Source: Steinernema hermaphroditum
Lineage: Eukaryota; Nematoda; Chromadorea; Rhabditida; Steinernematidae
Direction of reading: 5' to 3'
Length of the DNA: 64,000 bases
NCBI GenBank assembly: GCA_030435675.1
Contig: CM059625.1
Span: 5,828,001 to 5,892,000 of the forward strand
Below, one piece after another: positions 34,215 to 47,752 of the stretch. Within the stretch, counting starts at the first letter, position 1, and each line of letters opens with the position of its first letter. The notes beneath the pieces were generated by a model, which saw only the letters and a program-made list of their open reading frames with translations, ran no database searches and was not told the origin of the DNA. The position numbers and the translations under genes were made by a program.

Positions 34215-37200
34215 ATGAACGTGTCCGCCATCTTGGGCGCGACAAGCGCCGATTCCATAAAAGTAGACATCGTCGACAAGTTGCAGCGGATGCTCGAAGG
34301 CATCAAAGGAATCAACGCGTGCACCTCCTCGTCAGTCGCCGCTTCGGACAGTGTTGCCTCTTCGTCGAAAGCCGTGGAATCTAGTGCGTCTCCGGCTCCC
34401 GGATCTCTCGACGCTGCTGTGCTTCGTCGTCGAGCGGCTCTCGCTCGTGATGCTGCACGAAATCTCGAATCCTGCATTAGCCGGCTCCCGCTGCCTTCCA
34501 CCACCACAACCGTGTCCACTGTTACTACGTCTGTGGCTAAATCCCGCGGCAAAAATCAGCTGACCACAACGAGCGCTTCGCCATCGGTACGTCTTATCTA
34601 TGAACATTCATTGCGCGTCTATTGGATGTACAGCATTTGCTAATACTGATTTGAGATTTGCCGTTTCATCGCTCTTTACAATGGTTGTTTTTCTTAGTAG
34701 CACATGTAAAGTAACCACCATATTGTAGTACTAAACATATTTGCCGGCTATGTGCCAGTAGATAATTCGAAATTTGTAACAAATGTAGGATTGTTTTTAG
34801 TTGGTTTGTTCTGAAGTCTACCTAATTCGTCACTAACCAATACTTTTTAGGATAGTTATCGATCATGTAGCACATGCATTGCAACCATTTAGCCACGACT
34901 TTATAAAGCGCGTTTTGGAAACGCCTTAAGAGAGGATTTGAGGCCATTCCATGAGACAATAAACCGCTAGAGATTACTTCTACCTCACGACCTGCTGTTA
35001 ACTATCAGCACGCAAATTGCACTATCGTTTTTAACTGTTCCTTTTTAGCTATATTACCGCTAGTAGGATGATCAGGAAAAAGCAGTGTTGGCATCAATAT
35101 CGAATTCCGTTTTAACATTACTTGGATTCTATTTATACTTTCTATTTAGCACAAATGCAGAGATGAGACTTCAGATTTTTTCGTGGTGGATGGCACAATC
35201 TAGGCTTGTTATTGGGACAAGGGGCATAAGGGTGCTCCATAGTGCACTTCTTACAATGAAAAGCTGGACTATGTAACGTAGGATCCAAATTTCCACCTCT
35301 ACTCGTTTTCAGTTAAAATCACTTCGTCTGAACTTTGCAAGTATCAGGTAGATACTGAATGAAGGATTTATGCTGGACGAAAAGCGACCTACCAGATTGG
35401 CCGGTCAATTTGAAGTAAGATTCTATTTGGAAATAAGTGACTTAATACGGCTACATTTTTTTCTTCACACATATTCCTAAACTTCAGAAGCTCTTCCATT
35501 TTCGGAAGGTGAATAAAGGTAGGAGGGGTCACACTCTACCTGAACTGTTACTTTTTAACGTCTGTAGAGGTTAGAGCTTAACGCGGATGTCAATTAATAT
35601 TCATATCTCCACATGTTTAAGTCTAGCCTATCAAAAGCTTTGGATACACAAACAAGAATCTATAAAATGTGGTTTGAGATGATTGTTGACCCACCCATTT
35701 GTACTTAACCATAAATGCGACCAACAAAAGAGAAACGCCATCGGCCAGGCAACAATGCAATTGATCTCAAGTACGAACACGCTAAAGATTCTGAACATTT
35801 GAACCTTTGTCTTAGAAAACCAAATTACGAAACACGACTCTTTGTTTATTAAATTTGTTACAATTTGGTTGCTTTAGCACGTGTAGATCTAACGCTATTA
35901 CAGCACAAACTATTCCCGTCTACACTCTCAAGGGCACATCATACAGTTCAAGGGTTACTGTAGACATGGAAAACAGATTGATTATACTTTCTATGAATTA
36001 ATATTCGTTGAATGCGTTTATACACTACATTTATTTTCGATTTTCGTGCAACGGAAACGTCTGAAATCGCAGTTTTTTGAAGCAAAAAAATACTTTTATC
36101 TCTGTTTGTCCTTTCCACGACGTATAACTATACAAACCTGTGTTTTCTCCCACCACGTGCTACACAAGCCCTCAAACAGGTAATTAGCAGCGTTGTTGAC
36201 GCGCGATACGACCCGAAAGTGCACGCGTCTTATTCTGAAATTCTTCAAAAGTAAAGGTTAACCCATTTTATCGGCGTCTAATGAGATGATGATGATGCCT
36301 CTAATTCTGATCGGTGATTGCTTAGGCCGAAAAGGCTAAATTGTGCAAGAAGGAAAATGCCAGAACCGGAGCAATAATTAGCTTAGACGCAATTCATGGA
36401 ATCCTATTTTCAACTCATTTTACGTTTTCGACCATCATCTCGGTAACACCTACGTGAAAGAAAGCAACTGCATTTTGGTTTAATCCCGGCTTAATCCCTG
36501 CAGATGAAACAAAAAGGACATGGTCAAAGCACAAACTGATCGCGCAAGTAATAAAAAGAATGATCATTATATCCACCAAAAATATGCTAACTACTGCCTT
36601 TCACTATATGATTAGACCAGTTACTGCCATGATATTCGTCTGGTTCAGGCTCAAATATGTTTTTGAAAAATGTGTTTCTTATCTATAGCTTATTGGATAT
36701 CTATCTTATAAGACTGTTCAATCACTATAACAGTTTTGATTGAGACAAGGCGACCTAATGAAAGTCGAACGCGCAGTGCTTAATGGAAAACAATTCGGTA
36801 GATGCGCTTTGATCGCCTACATTTTCTTCTATTGTTCTTGAGACACGCGCTCTTGTTTTTCGCGTGAAAAGGAAAGAGGGTTTCCGTGTCTTTTACCAAT
36901 CACAAATGTATCTGGGCCGCTTTCGTGACTCAGTGAGTAGAGTTGATGTGAAAACGAGATTTTTAGGCTAACCCTCAAGATGCGCCGACACCGTCAACGT
37001 CCTCTGCAAAAGACATCGCGGCCAGCCTCGCCCTTCTGCAGGCTATCGCCAACGGTAAACATTTTCCGAGTGATTACGGTAATTTCGCGGATAGACGCGA
37101 TGTTGCACGCGCGCGCCTGTCATGAGAAATCATATCAAAACTGCAATGTGGGTGGCGCAGAATGAATCCACCTGTCCCCTTATAAAGTAGCAATTGACTA

Positions 37201-40200
37201 AAAGGAAACGTGGAATGGAACAGCTCCAAAAGTGGCCGGCTAAACGCAGCAGAAGGCTAAAGAAGATCGCCTAGAAGTGTAGCTTCCGCAAAACAAAGGC
37301 ACAGGCTTATTGCACAAAAGGAGGTGTGCATTTTCGGAATTCTTTAGGTTGACGGGTAGAAGCAGGTAGACGCCGGCAGCCGGATGGATGTGTCTCATGG
37401 CTTGCCGCCGAGGACAACCTCGTCGACGACAGGCGCTCGATGTGCGGCCCACGAGGTGAGGTGGGACGAGATGCCGATTATGGTGCTTGCTCCGTGTTGG
37501 CGCTGTTCGTGCGCGCGAGCAGCGCCGAATATCTCCCAATCGCTTATGGTTTCACTGTGGGCACCTGCATATTACTTGCTGGGAAGGTTATCATGGGATC
37601 GGGGAGGAGTTACCTTCATTAATCCGGAGACCAATAATTGGCATCCAGTCAACCGCGCCAATTTTGGCTGAAGCTATTGTGACATCTAAGTTCCATGTGG
37701 GACTAATTTCCGCCTATTCGATAGTTACTAGGAAAGTTAATTTATTTATTTTCGCTCCACTCTAATTTTCACAGGTGATTGCTGTTTGCGCGAAATGGTC
37801 TGAGTCTGTGGGGCACGGCGACAAAAGAGGACATGAATGGTGTTGAATCGCTACTGATACGAACGCTTCTGTTTCCGGCGATTGTCCCCTTTCGCTTTGG
37901 GTCCAAATCCTCTGTGGAAAGAGTGTCCTCGGCTTCCTCGCTCCTTGCCGCACCTGTTCGCCCTTCACAACTTAACTCAGACGACCATATTGATTACGCA
38001 GCCTTCAGTTTATCTACTAGTTATTACTTCATTTATTTGTGGGAGCGCGGGAATGTATGTGTGCACGCCTGTTTGTCAAGTCGACGGGGCAGGAGGCATT
38101 GTCTCGGCACAAGCATCGGCTCGCGATGAAGCAGCGTTCTCGTAACCGTCGGATTTGGTCAGAGAAGCGTCTAATTGGACGCTCGAAAGCGCGTGATTCT
38201 TGAAGGCGGCGGCCAAGGTGTCTTCTCGAACTTGAGTCCCTCAATCGTCTGTCTCCCTTCACCGGCTATTAAAGGTTGCGTTTGTCCGTGAAAGGAAAGC
38301 TTACAAGAATGTAATGCGCACATTGATTTGTCCGCCGTTCGAAACGAAACCTTTGGGCGGACGGGGCTTCGCTGTCTATTTGTTTCCGCTCTTGCTCTAA
38401 TTCTGCGACTACGCGCAAAGGTAGCGAGCGTTAAAGGGCATTAGGATGGGAGGACTATTCATATTTTGGGAGGGTCTCAAAGGATACGATGGGGGGAGGG
38501 CCATTTAAGTGGAGATAGCTCAGAAGGAAGAGTGAGAGAAAGAGAGAGACCCACTAAAGCCCGTTTTAAAAACGCTACCGGCGACGACAGATTTCGGCCC
38601 GTCAACAACAATGGACTAATGAGGTTCGGGAGTCGGGCCCGGTCGCCCTGGAGCCATCTTCATAAACGTTTTGGTTACTTGGCAGCAGGCGGCTATCGGA
38701 GTCGAGTTGCTCACCAACCACTCCCTGTTGCTGCTTCGTCTTGCCTTCTCCCCTCCGCAACGATTGACCCCTTTCTTCCCTTCGGCGGTACCATGGATCT
38801 GTACAATGGGCCATTTTTTGGCTTTCCGTACCGACCACCGCCTACGCAACCGACTGCCGCAACTCATTTCGACTACGGTAACTAGCTTCTGTGATTTCCA
38901 GGTTCTTTGAGGGCATCTACCACGTCTACTTCATCTTAATTCAGATGCATCTAGGGGAGGGAAAAACTGTTAGCTTGCGGATGTGGACTGACATTTGGCT
39001 CCGGAATATTTTAGTAAGATCTACCTGAATGGGAAGAATAAAGCGGTCTGTTAGAAGGACAATGGTGCTGGGGTTAATTGTTGCAACAACAAAGGGACGA
39101 CGATTCCACAGGGCCAGCCGCGCTCATCGCTTTTCGGGAGGAGGGCCGTATACTGTACCGATAGACAAGAGCGCCCGTCCCACTCAGGGCTAGCTGCCGA
39201 CTCGACGTGTTCACTGACTCATCTTTAATTGCGCCCAACGAACTTACTGAGCCCTACGTTTCAGCTTCGAAGGTTCGCGACGGTGCCGTCGGCTCGTCGT
39301 TGGAACTGCCGGCTTCGTGTCTCGACCTGACGTCGGCGACCGACAACTCCGCTGCAAGTAGCGCCAACCACTTGGCCCTCATTGGAGCAGCAGCTGCAGG
39401 AGCCCAATCACGAACTCTGACCCCGCATCTGAATCCCATGGATCCGTACCCGCTGACGTCGCACATTCATTCACCGTAAGTCACGTTCACTATGGGCGAA
39501 AAGCGCGCAACGAGGGCCTACCGTACTTAAGCGCAATTTGCCACCAACAAAAACGCCGCCGCCGACATAATGCGGTCTGATTGGTGCGAGCCTCGGCGCT
39601 TTCTAATGTTTCAATTCTTCGCGGAAACGTCGTTGTGATGATTTATACTAATTGCGCAACGACATCTGCCTGACGGCCCTGAAGACGTCAATGCGCGTGG
39701 AGAGAAGCTGGTGTCCTCGGCGCTCGCACCAAGGTGCCTTGAGCGTTTTTGCAACGCTACGCATATACGTGTGGGCATAATTAAATCCATTAAACGCATA
39801 TATGGACTATGTGTGGTGCGCGAAGAATTGGGTAAATTAGTGCGCGAGCACACCTGCCCGTCGTGCATCACATTCACAGTCGATTGCGGCACAGTTATAA
39901 GCCGATGAGCGGGCGAGGAGAGGAAAATACATAATTATAGAGTCACGTCACGGATTAAGGTGAACCTGCACAGCACAAGCCGGCTGCATCTCTCGCACAG
40001 AGAGGGCCAAATGAGCGGACGAGTGGTAACCCAAAGAGACGGTCACCACGTTACAATGCGCAGATTCGCCGGTTGCTTAGAGTTGTCGGAGCCCCTTAGC
40101 TACATGCGGTTCGAAACGTCGCTTGCGACGCTCTTTTTGATAGATTCGAACACCTCAGTTTGTGAAACACAGTGAAAATGCTTAGACCGGTTGACAGTTG

Positions 40201-43200
40201 GGATTTATTCATGGTTTTTCAAAGGTGTGAAGAGATCGGCTCAAACCGCTAAATAATTGATAAATCCGAACAGAAGAGGACAAAAACGGACGCATGGCAC
40301 ATTTGCATAAACATAAAGTTCGGACGACGAGTTAGAACGGGCCTGACACGACAATTCATAAAACATTAGCACCAGGACACATCCCGTTTAAAGAGCGCGC
40401 AATGCTAATAGGAGCCGGTGGCCGCAAAGTGAGGCGAACGAATCAGCGACAACGACGCCGATCGCCCTTAATGACTTCGACATAAGCTACGCTTCGCTAT
40501 GCCGGCGCGCGACACCAGGACGATACCACAGCAACGGGGTCGTCTTGGATACCTGTATGCCAAAAGATATGAAATAAATTCATGTGTGAGGCGCACGTGT
40601 GTGCCTCCGGTGTTACTACCGCAACGAAGCCACCGTGCGTCAACAATCCGAGGAGCCGAGGCGCGATAGGCGAGAAACGGTCGCCTCCGGCTGCCCGTTG
40701 TCCGCGCAACCGAATGTAGCGGATCATCAACCAGGCAACCGACCAGTGGCATGCGTAACTAGGAGCGATAATATTGCGAATATTCCTGTCTCTTAGAAAC
40801 CGCACAACACTTGTTTTCATGTTTTCTTGGTGCCATGGTGATTGTGATAAAGGAAGAGCAAGTGAGTGGTCGGCTGACCGAGGTACGCATTCCGCCATAC
40901 TCGGACGGCCGACCAAGCGACGGGCCGAGCCTTCCACCATGTTTTCTTCCGCTACTGGGTCGCCTAGCAGCGGAATTTGCAAGGCGCTCGTCTTGAGGTG
41001 GCCCCATTGGACGCCGGTCGCCATCACGACCGAAAAACCTCCTTCGCCACCACTACCCCACCTTGCTGCTTTCGTTTCCATGACTCTCCGAATGCTTACA
41101 TGCATCCATTCGTTCGTTATCGGTGTGCCTTAAACACTCGGCGGACCGCCATCTCCCTATATAGTTGCCGAAAAGCTCGCCTCTGGTGTTGCTGCGCTGT
41201 AAGTGCTTGCTTCTCTGGTATCCTTTGCAAGTCCTCGCTCAAATATCTTTGAGCTGCGCTTTTTTTCTTTTGCATCTTGCGCAAATAGCGTGTTCGCGTC
41301 AAACGAGCGTGTTTGTCACGTATTGTAGTCCTCAGGGAGCTTTTCTCACGAGTTTTCCCAAAGTTCCCAAGGCTACGGTAATTGACTGCCTTGATATGGC
41401 AATTCAAGGCATGCGTAACCGTTCGAAATTATGAAATTTGGCCATGAATTGCGTACAACGCATGAAACGCATGTTTTGGCGGCGTCTTGTAATTAGCAGG
41501 AAAGTCGTTAATCGGAAATGTTCCCATTTTTCTCATCAGCGCGCGTCAACAATCCGATTTCGGCGACGAAGCCTTAGAAAATTCACTCGGGCTACGTGAT
41601 GAAAACATCCCAGCCAGTGGAAGCTCACCTGGCTTGTGCCCTCCGTCGCATGCCCTAATTTCCCTTTTTCCTCTTCCACGCCAACGACGACCATCATCAC
41701 CTTAATTATATGGACTGGGCCATGTGGTAGGCGCGCGACGTCTTATTCCTCTTCCTCCTGCCCGGCTTGCTTTCCTACCAAATCACCTGCTGCCCTCGTT
41801 CAATTCGGATTTGGCCGCACAGAGCACGTGGATAGTACCCGCCGGCCGTGTCGACACGGCGCCGACGGCCGCCGCGCTCCGCCCTTGCATATTCCGTCCG
41901 AACGGAACAGCCTGTTTCTTGGCTTTCTTGACCACAATCTCCAGCCATTTGGACATCGTCCACCTTTGGTGCCCTTTCCATAATCCCCTGTTCAAAAACA
42001 TAAGGTCTCCACGAAGTCAAATGGAATGATGGTCCATTTTAGCACCGCCACCTACGTCTATGCAACTGATGGCAGCTCCTATCCGGCCTACTATCAGGTA
42101 CGTTTATCCATTTAACAACTAGTAATTGCGTTACGTGTTTTGAATCAAAATTGCGGGGAAAAGAAGCCGCTGAGGATGAGCATCACGCTCATCCGCTCCC
42201 GAACAAAAGCATTGTTTTGCTAGTCGGCCATGACCACCTTTGTTTAATCCCCTCGCTATAGCCGCCTCGCGGCCCCTTTACACATCTAGGCCATATCTGC
42301 TGATACCCGTGTCAGCCTCCCCTGAGGCAACACGCCCTCCCACAATTACACGTTTATAAATTTACCTGTAATTGGTACTTTTTGTCGTTCTGAGCCCCGC
42401 CACCACCACCGTCGTCGTCGCCGTACTCAGCATGTGAAGTGAGCAGGCTGACTTCACGTCGGCGGCATGGAGTTCGAGGTAACCTCGGCGGCCGAGCCTT
42501 TCTCCACCTGCCCTCCCGAAAGTTCACTTTTTGCATGGCTGACCAGCACGGAGCACGATAGTGCGATAATTTCTTTCTTCCGGCAACTCTCTGCCCCTTC
42601 CAGAAGCATGTGGGTGGTCGATAAGGTAGACCTAGACACGCTGTCCGCAAGCTATGTGCTGTGGTCCCGACCTTTTTCCGAAATGTGCCAGTCCGCAGGC
42701 CAATAGACGTCCCCATCGATTTCGCAATATCTTTAGGCATACGGGATTTACCATCTCTTCTTCAACTCTTTCTGCATTACATGAAGGTTTCCTTTCCCCT
42801 GCCAATTTTTATTTTTCGCCTTTTTAATCGCGTAACAATCACAAACAACTTTAGTACCAACCAACACTTCCATCGCCCGGAACGGCGCCCAACTATGCCG
42901 TTGCCCAGCATCCGCCGCAACAGAACTCTCCGGGTTCCGGCGACGACGACGGCAGCGGTAGTGGCAGCAACCAGATCAGCCACGCTTCCCGGGCGCCTTC
43001 GGTGACGGTAGGTCGTTTTCACTTTTCTCCAATGGCGGGGGCGCATCGTGCGTTCGCATTACGGTAGTTCAAATAAGCGACACTCGTGCGTCCTCTCATT
43101 GGCGCCAGCGCGCCGATCGATTAGCGCCCGCCAAGCGCTCTAGCTTTCACCCGGCGACGTTCGCCGCACTAATTACCGTAGTTGAACGGGTTCGATTGCA

Positions 43201-45959
43201 GTTTCAATGGTTGAACGAGAACTACGAAACGGCCGACGGCACTTCACTTCCCCGATGCACTCTCTACAATCACTATCGAAAGTAAGCGACTTTCTCACAA
43301 ATGGACGTGTTTATAATAAACGTGCGTTAGACACTGCCAAGAGCAAAACATCGATCCCGTGAATGCGGCCTCCTTCGGCAAACTCATTCGCTCGGTGTTC
43401 ATCGGCCTTCGGACGCGGCGACTCGGAACCCGCGGGCATTCGAAGTATCACTACTACGGTATCCGCATCAAGGCCGACAGTCCGCTGCTGCGGGAGTCGC
43501 ACTCCAACGGTTCCGGATCAGGCAACGAGGGTGGCGGGAGCAATGCCACTCCGCTCCACGAATATCCAACTCGAACGAGGTGGGACCGCTTTCTGCTGCG
43601 CTTGTATAATCCTTTTTTATTCTGTTTCAGTGCCCGCCGCAACAGCCAAGCGCGGAGTTCGTTTTCGCGGGAATTTCGGACGACTCAGAACCAGGATCGC
43701 CTGAGGCAGGATTCCAGGTGAGTCAGCATCGCTTGTGGGACAAAGTCTGCTCCAGCTGTGCGCGAGATAATCGTCGAAGTGCCGACCCTGTCGTGCCAAA
43801 GACAGCGTTCGGCGGTCCTTAGCCGATTAGCGGCATCCGATTCGCGGGCGCGCGCGAATTAATTGCCCACCTGAACGGTGCGAAGCCAGAGTGTGCGTGC
43901 GGCAGCTTATTATAATTACATTTTGGAAACAGCCGCGCCGCGTACAACATCTGGACGTCTAATTACCTCTTTCGGCACGAAGTTTACAATCCCTTTAATT
44001 CAACCGATTTCAGCAGCCCGTCCACCAACGGGGACCTGTACATCACCACCACCAATGCGCTCCAGCCGTCCAGCGAGATCAGCATCAAGAGGAACGCACC
44101 TGTTTTCGATATCTACGAGAACGATGCTGAAATTGGAATCTGTTCAGAAAAGAGGGCCAAGACGGATCCTCAAATAGTCGGACAGGTCACTCTTGGCGAT
44201 GGAGGAGTGCCTGCTGTTGAATTCGAAAACCTTGAAGGCATGGAAGAGTTCTTGAGACCTCTGGGACTCACTATGCAGCACGTTGTCAAGTTTGCTAGCA
44301 TGTACAACGCCCACTGTGCGGTATGTCAACACTAATTTACAACGGAATTTATCGAATACCATTTTAGGAGACATTGCAAAACATCAAGGTGCTCAATTTT
44401 GACGCAGTGGCCGACGGCTGGATGTCCTTCTGGAGTCAAGACCACGACGACTCTCATGAGGAGCGCGGCGACGAGAACACACCCATCAAACCGGAGGACT
44501 CGAATCAGGAGCCGATGAAGCTCTCTCAAGTCCAGATGTATCGCCTGTGCACAGTTCCCGAAATCCTCAACTACGTCGAAAAGATGGACCTGGCCTTCTA
44601 CCAGGTCATCGTCGAGGTCCTGATGCCAGACGTGCTCAGCGAGGACGCATCCAGTGAGTGTGGACTTTGACTGATGCATAATAGTTTTTTATTAGTTTCA
44701 GAACTTTTGGCTAATCAAGTCCGGAACTTCTCGAAATTAATCGAGACTGGAATGCGGAAGGCATTGCACTCTGTTCCGGCTCCTTTGGAGAAACGAAAGA
44801 TGAAGGCGATCCGCATGCTGGCGCAAACTCTCCGTCGATACACATCGTTGAATCATTTGGCTCAGGCCGCCCGAGCTGTTTTCCAGAACCCTCAGCAGAT
44901 GGAGTTGATGTACGAAGACTTTGTCCGGGTCGACATGCAAACGGTTTCGGAACAAGCTGCCTTCGTATGCGAATGTGATCCAGTGCTCGTTGCCAACCTC
45001 ACGGCCGACTTCCGCGACAACTTGCAAAAGCTGCGCTCCCTAGAAGAGTGGACCGAGTGGATGGAGGCAGTCATCGACCAAGTTCTCGCGAAGTACTACA
45101 ATTGTCATCTGACAACGATGGCGAACGCCGGCCGCAAGTTCCTCACACGATGGAGCTACTATGGCTCAATGATCATCCGAGATCTCACGCTCCGTTCTGC
45201 CAACTCCTTCGGCTCGTTCCATCTGATCCGTCTTCTCTTCGATGAGTACATGTTGTACCTTGTAGAGAAAAGTTTATCAAAAAGCGCCAACAAGCCACTC
45301 ATCTCCATCCTCTACGAGGTAATTAAACCGTTTTCTTTTTTTTTACAAACCTTCATTTTGTCCATTGTAGACACGACAAGAGGAGTTCGACTACAATCCA
45401 GTACCGCGATCCAACGGCATCGCCATGGTTAGCGAAGCGTCGCTGCCTTATCAGCACGCCGACCTTGTGACCGTCTCGCAACCGCATCCGATACAACCGC
45501 ATCCGATCTACCCTCAATACATCATGACCGACAGAGATCTAGAAGGTTGGATTCGTTAATTCCGCGCCGTAATCTCAACGTTACGTTTTAGATTATCATC
45601 GACAAGCTGCCGTGACGCATCAGATGAACGTGGACGCTAAACAGCTCCACATACCAGCGGTTTCGATTGTCTACGTCGATGACGCACACCAGTACACGAC
45701 GCTGACGACGGCGACAAGTGCCTGCTCTGACCAAGTGGTCGTGGTCGATGCGCCACAACACACGCACGCACTGCAGAGCTACGATTCAGAAGCTATCGCT
45801 ACTACCGACAGTCAAACTTCCGACATGATCATCGCAGCCAGTAAGTGCCTTTACTGTTTGATAGTTTTCTGACGCCGACCGTCTTCAGATATGCTGGTCG
45901 ATGCAGGAGAGGAGATAAAAATCGAATCTCCCGAGACAAAAGTCACACATCTTCTATAG
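34215..45959 (+). CDS. daf-19: RFX-family transcription factor (DAF-19 orthologue), long isoform
   Basis: Nuclear regulator that, in worms, binds X-boxes of ciliary genes. Exons: 34215-34586, 36967-37054, 38686-38877, 39265-39475, 42043-42097, 42855-43007, 43202-43281, 43331-43579, 43631-43717, 44014-44320, 44368-44653, 44702-45318, 45371-45545, 45592-45840, 45889-45959. All phases agree and sum to 1,063 codons plus stop. The N-terminal ~340 residues are low-complexity Ser/Ala/Pro. The RFX winged helix (~358-433) reads [38 protein letters not shown] and [10 protein letters not shown]. The conserved extended dimerisation region follows ([29 protein letters not shown], then [54 protein letters not shown]). 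Five 5' exons are assigned by splice phase, not homology, and are less certain than exon 6 onward. An ATG at 38793 (CCATGG, MDLYNG) could start a shorter isoform. Symbol by orthology. Confidence 0.92.
34587..36966. other. First intron of daf-19
   Basis: 2.4 kb phase-0 intron, AT-rich, without coding signals I can support. Suitable place for an internal promoter or enhancers; nothing specific recognised. Confidence 0.5.
37055..38685. other. Second intron of daf-19
   Basis: 1.6 kb phase-1 intron with GC-rich overlapping open frames (37.4-38.3 kb) on both strands but no family match. It lies directly upstream of the exon holding the possible internal start at 38793, so a promoter for a short isoform may be here. 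Confidence 0.45.
39476..42042. other. Fourth intron of daf-19
   Basis: 2.6 kb phase-2 intron. A 202-codon minus-strand frame at 40497-41105 and a plus frame at 41636-41983 are open but lack domains; GC-rich composition explains them. A second start for short isoforms could also lie here. Confidence 0.45.
42098..42854. other. Fifth intron of daf-19
   Basis: 757-nt phase-0 intron. A 128-codon minus-strand frame is open through it, rich in Gly/Arg with no domain. No coding signal supported. Confidence 0.55.
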
Positions 45960-46438
45960 ATATTCTAAATGCGGTAATTCCGTTGGATCTCATAGTCGTT
46001 TCTTCCCTTTTATCTGTGATCTCTTACCGTCGCTTTCATGGGTTCTTCACTTCGATGTATTTATCCTTCTTCCAAACGTTCCATTATCCAGATTCTTTCT
46101 CGTTCTTAGCCGTGTCTTCATCTAGTTTACTTCTCAGATCTCAAAATGACAGCAGAGTTTATCGGACCCCCCATTCTGTATCCATTTCTTTGCACTATTC
46201 AACCACACCTAACGGGTAATGAACGAGGCGAAGCTTCCGCTTCTGACCTCGCGTCATCTTCGCACAGTTGCACAGCCTACATGGCGATTTGCACGACTGT
46301 GACGACAACGCAATCGACATTGACGACTCTGAAGACTCTGTAGCACCGAAAGCCCCACCGCTGTGCTTACAGTTCACTTTCCTGGCCTCCGCAAAGATTT
46401 CGCCGCGTGAGGTAGGCCTACTCTCTGGGTAGATGTCA

Positions 46439-46496
46439 AGCCTCCGTTAGGCTGGAGATCAGCGCGGCCCCACAAGAAGCGGTTACCTTCTTGTGG
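46439..46496 (+). other. Cluster of short hairpins downstream of daf-19
   Basis: AGCCT-CCGTT-AGGCT (46439-46453) is followed by a perfect 10-bp stem CCACAAGAAG / CTTCTTGTGG (46470-46479 and 46487-46496) with a 7-nt loop, in a locally GC-rich island; a 10-bp palindrome GTAGGCCTAC lies just upstream at about 46412-46421. Could be structured 3' UTR of daf-19 or a small RNA gene; not a tRNA. Confidence 0.35.
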
Positions 46497-46865
46497 TGGA
46501 TTCCTATCACCCCCATCTTTCTTGTACTTCCTTCTCCTAACATCAGTGCCAACAACCTTTCCACTCTATTTCCTTCTTTCTCATTTTTTGATTAATGTCT
46601 TATAACATCATACCAAGTCGCAAGTGTACAGTTATATTGTATTTATCATCATAATTCTTCTGTTATTGTGCCAAAATTTTATCTGCTTCTTTCTATATTA
46701 CTTGCCATATTGTATACCGTTATACCCTTTGAAAATTGTCCGATTAATTCTGCTATCGTACCTAGCCACAACATGTAGTCAATCACTTTCGTTTTACCAC
46801 AGTTCCTATAATTCCAGTATCCGTTCATTCTTTCAACTTGATTCAAACCCATGATTGCTCTCGGT

Positions 46866-46871
46866 AATAAA
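46866..46871 (+). promoter_or_regulatory. Candidate distal poly(A) signal for daf-19
   Basis: AATAAA about 0.9 kb after the daf-19 stop; T-rich sequence in between fits a long 3' UTR. Assignment is tentative because nearer variant signals may be used. Confidence 0.3.
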
Positions 46872-47673
46872 AAGGCTTATTGTTTTGTCTATCCAACTTA
46901 TGCGTAATACAGATCTTTCCATATGTGAGAGAAGGCTCTTACGTTTTTGTTAAAAATTTATTCTCTGCCAACCTTTGTGAGCAACGAAGCTATTCCTTTT
47001 ATGTTTGGCCGCATGGTGACTGACGGTCTCCAACGACAACATCGAGCTGGCATCGAGAGGGCAAATAGCGTTGTTTTTCTTGGAAGTGCATAGGACTAGT
47101 CGAAGTTAACCGGATACAGGAGTGCAAACGAAAAGAACAGATAGACGTAGTCGATAAATCGTTTTAAAACGTCCCTAACAAGAGAAGCGTCGAAGGTGGC
47201 ACCCTGGAATTTGGATGAAGCTTGGACGCGTCCGAACGATGGAAAATATGAAATGCTCCTAGGGATCTGGTGACATTTTCAAGCAGTACTCTGCTGTTAT
47301 GTAGCTTTGAACAGCCATCATCCAGCTGGTTTTGTGGTGTGGTAGCACTTCTGCTCTATATTTGTGGTCGTATGTTCGAATCTCGAAGGACATGGATGTA
47401 TTTGTCGCCCTTCTATACATATTTTCGTATTCTGTTACCCACAAACCATCTGTTCAAAGAAATCTGAAGGAAATAGACATTGGCTTTTTCGAGGACCTTA
47501 GGGACTTTCCACATGAGGTTCTTAAGTGGTATGTAATAGCAAGAATTCATTTATTCGAAGATCACATTTCTTGAGTGTTTTGAAATCAGAAAATTCGAAT
47601 ATTCTTTGAGAAGTGCAGTGTGCGAAAATAGAAAAACCACCTTATTTTGGCTAATAAGGGAACGGCTAAAGAT

Positions 47674-47752
47674 GCCGACCGGGATGAGTCCGGTGCCAAC
47701 CCTGAGTCCAGTGCCAACCCCGACCGGGACCCTGAGTCCGGTGCCAACCGGT
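47674..47752. repeat. Short GC-rich minisatellite
   Basis: Roughly three imperfect units built from CCGACCGGGA, CCTGAGTCCGGTGCCAAC and variants; stands out from AT-rich flanks. Confidence 0.65.

Noticed and set aside
40497..41105. 202-codon minus-strand frame inside a daf-19 intron
   Set aside because: GC-rich composition gives open frames on both strands; no domain or splice context.
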